Shown piece by piece: positions 8,052-14,906 of a stretch of DNA of 36,494 bases (its first letter is position 1; every line of letters begins with the position of its first letter). A program made the position numbers and the translations under genes. The notes beneath the pieces were generated by a model. It did no database searches and was not told the DNA's origin. It was given only the letters and a program-made list of their open reading frames with translations. Source of the DNA: Streptomyces phyllanthi (GTDB taxonomy: Bacteria > Actinomycetota > Actinomycetes > Streptomycetales > Streptomycetaceae); contig NZ_VJZE01000040.1 of the NCBI RefSeq assembly GCF_009377205.1, positions 1 through 36,494 of the forward strand. The letters are read 5' to 3'.

Positions 8052-9287
8052 ATGGACGGTACGACGACCCTGCGCGACCCGCTGGACATCATGGTCCAGC
8101 TGCTGTCGTACGAGGGGAAGCAGAACCCCTATCCGCTGTACGAGGAGATGCGGGCGCACGGTCCGCTGGTGGACGTGGGCGGCGCCCACGTCTTCGTCAC
8201 CGGCCACGCCGAGTGCGCCAAGGCCCTGCGCGAGCCGGCGCTGCTGCTCTCCACCGACGACGCGGTGCAGGACCAGCGGCTGCCGGGCTGGCGCGAGCAC
8301 GCGTCATGGCGCTGGCTGACCAGGAACATGCTGTTCAGCAACGATCCGCGGCATGAGCGGCTGCGCCGTTTCTTCGGCAACGCCTTCTCCGCCCAGCGCG
8401 TGGTGGCGCTGCGCGAGATGGTCGACCGGCTCTCCACGGACGCCGTGGAGCACCTCGCCCGGGCGGGCGCGGACGGCGGGACCGTCGACCTGGTCGGCGA
8501 GTTCTCCTACCGCTACGCGATCGGGGTCATCGGTGAACTGCTGGGCGTTCCGCCGGAGGACCAGCCGGGCATGCGTGCGGACATCGGCGCCATCACCCTC
8601 GCGCTGGACCCGATCGGCGACCTGAGCGTCCTGGTCCCCGGCGACCAGGCCATGGAGCGCTTCGCCGAGTACTTCTACGCGCTGGTCGCCCGGCTGCGTG
8701 CCGACCCCGGCCCGGACATGACGAGCGGCTGGATCCGGGCGATGGACGACGGCGGGGAGATCACGGAGGAGGAGCTGGTCGCCAACCTCATGCTGCTCCT
8801 GGTCGCGGCCACCGAGGCGCCGATGGATCTGATCAGCAACACCGTGCGGCTGGCGGTCGAGCATCCGGACCACCACGACCGGCTGCGCACCGACCCGGAG
8901 TTCACCGCGGGCTTCGTGGACGAGTCCTTCCGCTTCGACCCCGCCGTCCAGGCGCTGAACCGGGTGGCCTCGCGGGACTTCGAGTTCTTCGGCCTCCCGG
9001 TGGCGCAGGGCACCCCGCTGACCCTGCTCATCGCGGCGGGCAACCGGGACCCCCGGCGCTTCACCGACCCCGGCGTCTTCGACCCCACGCGGCGCGACAA
9101 CCAGCCGCTGACCCTCAGCGCCGGCAGCCACTACTGCCTGGGCGCCGCACTGGCCCGGATGTCCGTCGAGTCGATGCTGCCGCGGCTGTTCGACCGGCTC
9201 CCCGGGCTGGCGCTCGCCAAGGGAGCGTCCTTCCGCGACCAGATCGTCCAGCGCGGGCACGAGCGGCTGCCCGTCACCGTCAAGTAG
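8052..9287 (+). CDS. Cytochrome P450 with altered I-helix and heme-loop residues
   Basis: A 411-residue bacterial P450. The ExxR motif is ESFR (291-294) and the heme-ligand Cys is Cys362 in AGSHYCLGAALAR. Two features are unusual. The I-helix segment reads VAATEAP (251-257), so the usual acid-Thr pair is Glu-Ala. The heme loop has Ser in place of the conserved Phe before AGSHYC. P450s in polyyne clusters hydroxylate or epoxidise the chain, and that role is inferred here. The ATG at 8052 has AGGAG at ideal spacing; a GTG at 8046 is in frame but overlaps that site. It lies 37 nt after the rubredoxin, in the same operon. Confidence 0.94.
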   Translation: MDGTTTLRDPLDIMVQLLSYEGKQNPYPLYEEMRAHGPLVDVGGAHVFVTGHAECAKALREPALLLSTDDAVQDQRLPGWREHASWRWLTRNMLFSNDPRHERLRRFFGNAFSAQRVVALREMVDRLSTDAVEHLARAGADGGTVDLVGEFSYRYAIGVIGELLGVPPEDQPGMRADIGAITLALDPIGDLSVLVPGDQAMERFAEYFYALVARLRADPGPDMTSGWIRAMDDGGEITEEELVANLMLLLVAATEAPMDLISNTVRLAVEHPDHHDRLRTDPEFTAGFVDESFRFDPAVQALNRVASRDFEFFGLPVAQGTPLTLLIAAGNRDPRRFTDPGVFDPTRRDNQPLTLSAGSHYCLGAALARMSVESMLPRLFDRLPGLALAKGASFRDQIVQRGHERLPVTVK

Positions 9288-9354
9288 CACCGACAGCGCG
9301 CAGTCCGGCACCGGCTTCGCACAGACCGGCACCGACACCGCAGAGGGAGTGCAG

Positions 9355-10248
9355 ATGTCCACGGAACACACGATCACCGACCAGGAGCTGGCGGCCTCGC
9401 TGGGTGACACGTTCACCAGCGAGTTCGCCGAGGTCAACGGAGTCCGCCTGCACTACGTCAGCGGGGGCGAGGGCCCGCCGCTGGTGCTGCTGCCGGGCTG
9501 GCCGGAGACCTGGTGGGAGTACCGCAAGCTGATGCCCGCACTGGCCGAGCGCCATCGGGTGATCGCCGTCGACATCCGGGGCATGGGCGCCTCCGAGAAG
9601 CCGGAGTCCGGCTTCGAGAAGAAGACGATGGCCCGCGACATCAAGGAGCTGATCCACCACCTCGGTTACGAGCGGGCCGCGGTCGCCGGGCACGGGATAG
9701 GCGCCATGGTCGCCTACGCCTGCGCGGCCAACCACCCGGAGGTGGTCGAGAAGGTGGCGATCCTCAACACCACCCACATCGACGACAGCTACTACGACTT
9801 CCCGATGGTGCCGCGCCCCGGGGACGCCCCGCCGCATCGCTGGTGGCTGGCGTTCAACCAGGTCAGGGAGCTGCCCGAGCAGCTCCTAGCCGGACGGTCC
9901 CGGCACATCATCGACTACATGTTCGGCATCAGCCTGGTGAACCCGGACGCGATCACGGACTTCGACCGGCGGGTGTACGCCCAGGCGTACGACGCCCCCG
10001 GGGCGATCCGGGCCTGCACCGGCTGGTTCCAGACGTATCAGCAGGACATCGCGGACTTCGCCTCCTATCCGCGGGTCACCGTGGAGATGCTGGGCCTCGC
10101 CTACGGCCCGTTCTTCGCCTACATGGAGAAGGCGCTGACCGCCTCGGGCACGAACGTCCGGGTCGCCGAGATCAAGGGCTCGCGCAACTACCTGGTCGAG
10201 GAGCAGCCCGAGGCCGTGCTCGCCGCGTTCGCCGACTTCTTCAACTGA
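9355..10248 (+). CDS. Epoxide-hydrolase-like protein lacking all catalytic residues
   Basis: A 297-residue protein with the clear overall pattern of epoxide hydrolases: VNGVRLHYVSGG, PETWWEYRKLMPALAE, DIRGMGASEKPESG and a C-terminal EEQPEAVLAAF. The catalytic positions are changed. The HGxP oxyanion motif reads PGWP (47-50). The nucleophile position in GHDxG is Gly114 (GHGIG). The usual acid position reads GLAYG, and the C-terminal His is Asn278 (GSRNYL). It should not act as a normal hydrolase. It may have been repurposed, for example for binding, ring closure or self-protection. GAGGGA precedes the ATG at 9355 (an in-frame GTG lies at 9349). It sits between the P450 and the O-methyltransferase. 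Confidence 0.85.
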   Translation: MSTEHTITDQELAASLGDTFTSEFAEVNGVRLHYVSGGEGPPLVLLPGWPETWWEYRKLMPALAERHRVIAVDIRGMGASEKPESGFEKKTMARDIKELIHHLGYERAAVAGHGIGAMVAYACAANHPEVVEKVAILNTTHIDDSYYDFPMVPRPGDAPPHRWWLAFNQVRELPEQLLAGRSRHIIDYMFGISLVNPDAITDFDRRVYAQAYDAPGAIRACTGWFQTYQQDIADFASYPRVTVEMLGLAYGPFFAYMEKALTASGTNVRVAEIKGSRNYLVEEQPEAVLAAFADFFN

Positions 10249-10265
10249 GAATCAGGGAGCCACAC

Positions 10266-11279
10266 ATGGCGCGCTCACCACTGACCGACGTCGCCTGGGA
10301 GTACATGTCGGCGCAGATCCTGCACATGGCGACGGATCTGGGGCTCATCGACCGGCTGGCGGAGGGTCCGAGGTCCAGCGGGCAGCTGGCCGAGGAGACG
10401 GAGACGCACGGCCCGTCCGTACTGCGGCTGCTGCGGGTCCTCGCGACGCTCGGCGTCGTGACCCAGACCGAGCCCGACCGCTTCGAGCTCACCGAGCTGG
10501 GCGGCGACCTCCGCACGGGCACCCCCGGCAGCGTCCGGGACGTCTTCCGGTTCCTCTGCTCGGCCGGCGCCTGGTCCTCCTGGGGCGATGCGGCGCACTC
10601 CCTGCGGACCGGCGGCACCGCCTTCGAGCACAACTACGGCATGCCCGCGTTCGCCTACCTCGGCCGGCACCCCGAGGAGGCGGCGAAGCTCAACGGGGCG
10701 ATGGGGAGGATGACCAGCGAGACCGCCGCCGGACTCATCGCCGGCTGCGACTTCACGCGGTTCCACACGGTGGTCGACGTCGGCGGGGGCAGCGGGGTCT
10801 TCCTCGCCGAGATCCTCCGCTCCGCCCCCCGGACGACCGGCGTGGTGTACGACATGCCGACCGGCGTGGCGGAGGCGGCGCAGACGCTGGCGGCCGCCGG
10901 TGTCGCCGACCGCGCCACCGTGACGGCGGGGAGCTTCTTCGAGTCGGTGCCGGAGGGCGCGGACGCGTACGTCATGAAGCTCATCCTGCACGACTGGGAC
11001 GACGAGAAGTCGCTGCGCATCCTGCGCGGCATCCGCGAGTCGATCAAGCCGGAAGGCCGTCTGCTGATCTTCGAGCGGGTGGTCCCCGACGTCGTCGGTG
11101 CGGAGCACCGCCGCGCCCTGCTCGCCGACATGCTGATGCTCGTCCTGACCGGCGGCCGCGAACGAACCGAGGACGAGTACCGCGGACTGCTGGACCAGGC
11201 CGGCTTCACGCTCGCATCGGTCAGCGGCCCACTTGGGGAGCTGGGCTTCAGCCGGCTGGAAGCGGTTCCGTCCGCGTAA
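10266..11279 (+). CDS. SAM-dependent O-methyltransferase (plant-type, Methyltransf_2)
   Basis: A 337-residue methyltransferase. The N-terminal winged-helix dimerisation domain (about residues 1-100) is followed by the SAM site VVDVGGGSGVF and the catalytic His in LHDWDDEKS. Members methylate hydroxyl or carboxyl groups of natural products with SAM. In this operon it is likely a tailoring enzyme that acts on a hydroxyl made by the P450, or on the acid end; this is inference. GGGAG precedes the ATG at 10266. The last eight codons and the stop form part of the first unit of a 39-bp tandem repeat, so the C-terminal residues may have been reshaped by repeat expansion. Confidence 0.93.
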   Translation: MARSPLTDVAWEYMSAQILHMATDLGLIDRLAEGPRSSGQLAEETETHGPSVLRLLRVLATLGVVTQTEPDRFELTELGGDLRTGTPGSVRDVFRFLCSAGAWSSWGDAAHSLRTGGTAFEHNYGMPAFAYLGRHPEEAAKLNGAMGRMTSETAAGLIAGCDFTRFHTVVDVGGGSGVFLAEILRSAPRTTGVVYDMPTGVAEAAQTLAAAGVADRATVTAGSFFESVPEGADAYVMKLILHDWDDEKSLRILRGIRESIKPEGRLLIFERVVPDVVGAEHRRALLADMLMLVLTGGRERTEDEYRGLLDQAGFTLASVSGPLGELGFSRLEAVPSA

Positions 11280-11448
11280 ACAGGTCATCCTCGGCTGGAA
11301 GCGGTTCCGTCCGCGTAAACAGGTCATCCTCGGCTGGAAGCGGTTCCGTCCGCGTAAACAGGTCATCCCCGGCCGGAAAGCGGCGCCATCCGCGTAACAG
11401 GCCACCCCCGGCCGGAAAGCGGCACCGTCCGCGTAACAGGCCACCACC
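11254..11448 (+). repeat. 39-bp tandem repeat, five units, at the 3' end of the methyltransferase gene
   Basis: Five head-to-tail 39-bp units start at 11254, 11293, 11332, 11371 and 11410. The first three are nearly identical; the last two share several substitutions and a 1-bp length compensation. Unit 1 contains the last codons and the TAA of the methyltransferase gene, so every unit carries a copy of that stop region. Each unit can form a short GCGG…CCGC hairpin. No spacers exist, so it is not a CRISPR array. It fills most of the 222-bp gap before the thiolase gene. Confidence 0.95.
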
Positions 11449-11501
11449 CACCCATCCGCGGCTCCCTGGCCCCCAGGGCTGCCCGTCAACCAGGAGGACA
11501 C

Positions 11502-12668
11502 GTGCGCAACGCAGTGGTCGTCGAGGCCGTCAGGACACCCATCGGCAAGGGGAAGCAAGGCGGTATGCACAACGGCGAGCATCCGGTCGCGCTGCTCGCC
11601 GGCACGCTGCGGGCGCTGATCGAGCGCACCGGCGTCGACCCCGCGCTGGTGGACGACGTGATCGGCGGCTGCGTCTCCCAGGTGGGCGACCAGTCGCTCA
11701 ACCTCACCCGGTCGGCCGTGCTGGCCGCCGGCTTCCCGGAGAGCGTGCCGGCCACCACCGTTGACCGGCAGTGCGGCTCCTCGCAGCAGGCGGTGCACTT
11801 CGCCGCCCAGGGCGTCCTCTCCGGGGCGTACGACATCGTGATCGCCTGCGGTGTCGAGTCCATGTCCCGGGTGCCCATGGGCTCCAGCGTGCTGCCCGGC
11901 AGCAATCCGTTCGCCCCGCTCGCCGAGCGCTACCCGCAGGGTCTGATCGGCCAGGGGATCAGCGCGGAGCTGATCGCGGCCCGGTGGAAGCTCGACCGCT
12001 CCGAGCTCGACGCGTTCGCTCTGGAGTCGCACCAGCGCGCCACCGCCGCCTGGGCGGCCGGGGAGTTCGACCGGGAGGTGACCGTACCGGGGGTGCGGGA
12101 CGAGACGGTGCGGCCGGGCACCTCGCTGGAGGCGCTGGCCGGGCTGCGACCGGCGTACTACACGCCGGAGTACGAGGAGCGCTTCCCGGAGATCGGCTGG
12201 CAGGTCACGGCCGGCAACAGCTCGCCGATCAACGACGGCGCCTCCGCGGTGCTGATCATGGACGAGGAGGTCGCGGCCCGGCTCGGGCTGCGGGCGCGGG
12301 CGCGCCTGACCGGCTTCGCGGTGGCCGGGGACGACCCGCAGCTCATGCTGACCGCGGTGATCCCGGCCACCGCCAAGGTGCTGGAGCGGACCGGTCTCGC
12401 CCTCTCCGACATCGATCTCTTCGAGGTCAACGAGGCGTTCGCGTCGGTCGTGCTGGCCTGGCAGCGGGAGACCGGCGCCGATCCGGCGAAGACCAACGTC
12501 CGCGGCGGCGCCATCGCCCTCGGCCATCCGCTCGGCGGCAGCGGCGCCCGGATCTTCACCACCCTGCTGCACGCCCTGGAGGACCGGGGCGCGCGGTACG
12601 GCCTGCAGACGATGTGCGAGGCGGGTGGGCTCGCCAACGCGCTCGTGCTGGAGAACCTCCGGGCATGA
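11502..12668 (+). CDS. Thiolase / acetyl-CoA acyltransferase within the operon; probable target-copy self-resistance
   Basis: A 388-residue thiolase with Cys91 in DRQCGSSQQA, NEAFA, the catalytic His in ALGHPLGGSGAR and Cys in MCEAGGLANA. It is only distantly like the thiolase at 482-1663 and belongs to the FadA-like subgroup. The GTG at 11502 follows AGGAGGAC; the stop overlaps the next ATG (ATGA). A thiolase inside a polyyne operon matches the acetyl-CoA acetyltransferase resistance protein (MasL) of the massilin cluster, where the enzyme is the polyyne target. L-660,631, an actinomycete polyyne, is also known to inhibit acetoacetyl-CoA thiolase. Resistance is the favoured role; a biosynthetic role in chain shortening is possible. 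Confidence 0.92.
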   Translation: MRNAVVVEAVRTPIGKGKQGGMHNGEHPVALLAGTLRALIERTGVDPALVDDVIGGCVSQVGDQSLNLTRSAVLAAGFPESVPATTVDRQCGSSQQAVHFAAQGVLSGAYDIVIACGVESMSRVPMGSSVLPGSNPFAPLAERYPQGLIGQGISAELIAARWKLDRSELDAFALESHQRATAAWAAGEFDREVTVPGVRDETVRPGTSLEALAGLRPAYYTPEYEERFPEIGWQVTAGNSSPINDGASAVLIMDEEVAARLGLRARARLTGFAVAGDDPQLMLTAVIPATAKVLERTGLALSDIDLFEVNEAFASVVLAWQRETGADPAKTNVRGGAIALGHPLGGSGARIFTTLLHALEDRGARYGLQTMCEAGGLANALVLENLRA

Positions 12669-13819
12669 GGATCCTCATCGTCGGGGCCGCCGCTGCCGGT
12701 GTGTCAGCGGCCGAGACCCTGCGCCGGGAGGGTTTCCGCGGGCCGCTGACATTGGTCGGTGCGGAGAGGCACCTCCCGTACGACCGCCCTCCGCTCTCCA
12801 AGCAGGTGCTCGCGGGCGCCTGGCCGGCCGAGCGGGCCGCGCTCCGGCCGGCCGGGCGCTACCGGGAGCTGGACATGGAACTGCGGCTGGGGAGGCGGGC
12901 TGTCGGGCTGGACCCGGTGGCCCACCGGGTCGAGCTCGACAGCGGGGAGCGCCTCGACTACGACCAGGTGCTCCTCGCCACCGGCGTGCTGCCGCGCCCG
13001 CTGCCGTCCGCGCGGGGCCTGGCCGGGGTGCATCTGCTGCGCACTCTGGACGAGGCCGCCGCGCTGCGCGCCAGGTTGACCGAGCGGCCGCGGGTCGCCG
13101 TGGTCGGCGGCGGGTTCACGGGCACCGAGGTGGCGGCCACGGCCCGCGGCCTCGGGCTGGACGTCACGCTGGTCTGCCCGGAGCCCGCTCCGCTGGCCGC
13201 GCGGCTCGGCCCCGATGTCGGAGCGTTCGTGGCCCGTCTGCACACCGAGCGGGGTGTGGCACTGCGGACCGGAGTAGCGGTCGACGGCTTCACGTCGGCG
13301 GAGGGGCGGGTGACCGGCATCCGGCTGGACGACGGAAGCGTGGTGGCCGCCGAAGCGGTCGTGGTCGCGGTCGGCTCGGCCCCCGCGACCGGCTGGCTGG
13401 CGGGCAGCGGGCTGGAGCTGGCGGACGGCATCGTGTGCGACGCGACGCTCGAGGCCGCGCCCGGCGTCTTCGCGGCGGGCGACGTGGCCCGCTGGCGGCA
13501 CCCGGTGCATGGTTCGCTGGTACGGGAAGAGCACCGCACCAACGCCGTCCTGCAGGGTGCCGCGGCGGCCCGCAACCTCCTCGGCGCCGGGCATGCCTTC
13601 CACACCGTGCCCTATGTCTGGACGGACCAGTACGACGTCAGGATCCAGCTGCACGGCACCTGCCCGCCGGGCGCGGAGCTGGAGGTCCTGGAGGGCCGGC
13701 CGGGGTCCGGGGCGTTCGTCGCCCGCTTCACACGGGACGGGGCGACGACCGCGCTCCTGGGCTGGAACAGCCCGAGGCAGCTCGCCGGATACCGCCGGGA
13801 GCTCGTGGGCATCGGCTGA
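12665..13819 (+). CDS. FAD/NAD(P)H-dependent rubredoxin/ferredoxin-type reductase
   Basis: A 384-residue flavoprotein. The N-terminal FAD-binding Rossmann segment is MRILIVGAAAAGVSA. PYDRPPLSK follows, then the NAD-binding loop VAVVGGGFTGTE near residue 145, the second FAD motif VFAAGDVA and a C-terminal reductase domain. This is the layout of the reductases that feed P450 ferredoxins and rubredoxins. It most likely reduces the rubredoxin encoded at 7823 and so supplies the three desaturases, and perhaps the P450. The ATG overlaps the thiolase stop. It is the last gene before a strong terminator. Confidence 0.93.
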   Translation: MRILIVGAAAAGVSAAETLRREGFRGPLTLVGAERHLPYDRPPLSKQVLAGAWPAERAALRPAGRYRELDMELRLGRRAVGLDPVAHRVELDSGERLDYDQVLLATGVLPRPLPSARGLAGVHLLRTLDEAAALRARLTERPRVAVVGGGFTGTEVAATARGLGLDVTLVCPEPAPLAARLGPDVGAFVARLHTERGVALRTGVAVDGFTSAEGRVTGIRLDDGSVVAAEAVVVAVGSAPATGWLAGSGLELADGIVCDATLEAAPGVFAAGDVARWRHPVHGSLVREEHRTNAVLQGAAAARNLLGAGHAFHTVPYVWTDQYDVRIQLHGTCPPGAELEVLEGRPGSGAFVARFTRDGATTALLGWNSPRQLAGYRRELVGIG

Positions 13820-13828
13820 GCGCCGTAC

Positions 13829-13866
13829 GACGTGAGCCCCGCCGGATGACCGGCGGGGCTCACGTC
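13829..13866. terminator. Strong bidirectional hairpin terminator
   Basis: A perfect 17-bp inverted repeat (13829-13845 and 13850-13866) with a 4-nt ATGA loop lies 10 bp after the reductase stop and 15 bp from the end of the convergent thioesterase gene. There is no T-run, as is common in actinomycetes. It should end transcription from both sides. Confidence 0.93.
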
Positions 13867-13880
13867 GGCTTCGGCGCCGG

Positions 13881-14693
13881 TCAGGTGCCCGCCGGCGGGC
13901 GCACGAGCCGCAGCTGGTAGGCGGAGCCGAGGTGCGTGCCGGCCTCGTCCCAGGCGTCGATGTGCTCGTCGACCCAGCCCCCGGCGTCGGCCCGATGGGT
14001 CCGGGCGTGCAGCAGGATCCAGGGCGAGGATGCCTGGGCCAGACCCGGCGCGGGGCGGACGGTGAGCTCCAGCGTGGGAACGAGCCGCAGGTCGGTGAGG
14101 ACGGCGGCGTAGGACGGCGCGAGCGCGTCGATCAGGGTCAGGAAGCGGGCGGTGTCCGGCGGCAGATCGTCCTCGGTGAACCGGATCCAGGCGGTGAGTT
14201 CGGGCTCCTCGCAGCCGGAATAGGGCCGGTTGGGGCCGACGGGCCGGATCTCCATGAAGGCGGAGATGGGCACGAACTCAGGCGGGATGGTGAACTGTTC
14301 GCAGTCCCGCGGCGGCGGCGCGGTCGGCGGCGCGGGACTCACCGGCGCGGTGCCGGCCGGGCGCCGGGGGGCGAAGGTCGCCGTCGCGTCGGCCTCCGGT
14401 CCGGGCCCGCCGTCCGCCCGCACGGCCCGGGCGGCGAGCGTGGTCACCGTGCCGGGCCGCAGCACCGCGGTCTCCACGTCGAAGCGGTCGGTGAGCGACC
14501 GGTGGAAGCGGGCTGTCACGGTACGCAGCTCGGCGTCGGCCGGCACCGACCGGCGCATCGCCGAGGTCAGCAGGGCCAGCGTCAGCCCGCCGTGCAGGCC
14601 GCCGAAGCCCCACAGATGGCGTGCGGCCTCGACCGGGCCGTCGAGTCCGCGCGCCAGCAGGTGGCCGGGGGAATCCGGGAGGGCGGTCGTCAC
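13881..14693 (-). CDS. TesB-like acyl-CoA thioesterase family protein
   Basis: A 270-residue protein resembling actinobacterial thioesterases with two hotdog domains. The N-terminal part has GGLHGGLTLALL followed by a FHRSLTDRFDVE strand. The C-terminal part has RFLTLIDALAPS and SPWILLHARTHRADAGGWVDE. Such proteins hydrolyse acyl-CoA thioesters in the cytoplasm. The GTG start at 14693 is preceded by GAGGAG on its strand. It is convergent with the polyyne operon and divergent from the exporter gene, sharing with it a control region that carries AGTTGGA-type sites. It may handle pathway acyl-CoAs or simply be a neighbour. Confidence 0.83.
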   Translation of the reverse strand: MTTALPDSPGHLLARGLDGPVEAARHLWGFGGLHGGLTLALLTSAMRRSVPADAELRTVTARFHRSLTDRFDVETAVLRPGTVTTLAARAVRADGGPGPEADATATFAPRRPAGTAPVSPAPPTAPPPRDCEQFTIPPEFVPISAFMEIRPVGPNRPYSGCEEPELTAWIRFTEDDLPPDTARFLTLIDALAPSYAAVLTDLRLVPTLELTVRPAPGLAQASSPWILLHARTHRADAGGWVDEHIDAWDEAGTHLGSAYQLRLVRPPAGT

Positions 14694-14708
14694 GGCCCAC
14701 TCCTCGTC

Positions 14709-14725
14709 AGTTGGAACATGCGACT
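14709..14725. promoter_or_regulatory. Candidate HxlR-type operator, thioesterase side
   Basis: A 17-nt element begins with the AGTTGGA half-site and ends with GACT. It matches the perfect palindrome at 14869 at 11 of 17 positions. It lies 15 bp upstream of the thioesterase GTG. The second arm is imperfect, so this may be a weaker site. Confidence 0.5.
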
Positions 14726-14868
14726 GACCGTAGGCAACCAGCGACTCCGACGCAATGGCGGATCACCAAGTCATGCGTGATGTGGGGAAGTTCACGGCTG
14801 CCGCCGGCCGCCGCCGAGTCGGTTGCGATGTCCAACGGACCCTGGCTAGCATCATGGGCGATCTAATC

Positions 14869-14885
14869 AGTTGGACATCCCAACT
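14869..14885. promoter_or_regulatory. Palindromic operator AGTTGG-N5-CCAACT upstream of the exporter gene
   Basis: A perfect 6-bp-arm inverted repeat with a 5-bp spacer lies 21 bp before the GTG of the exporter gene. A related element (13 of 17 matches) lies just before the HxlR regulator gene at 17264-17280. HxlR/MarR-like dimers bind palindromes of this size, often over the promoters of divergent exporters and of their own gene. Regulation by the local HxlR protein is inferred. Confidence 0.68.
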
Positions 14886-14906
14886 CACTATCGACTGCGA
14901 GGCACC

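Noticed and set aside
11254..11448. CRISPR array
   Set aside because: Units are directly contiguous with no unique spacers, and no cas genes are present.
10275..12572. A 765-codon open minus-strand frame opposite the methyltransferase and thiolase genes
   Set aside because: It is low-complexity Arg/Gly/Ala sequence with no family signature. Its openness reflects codon bias plus a 39-bp repeat whose length is a multiple of three.
14871..14906. TTG at 14871 as the start of the exporter gene
   Set aside because: It lies inside the palindromic operator and lacks a ribosome site. The GTG at 14907 has one and leads straight into the transporter N-terminus.
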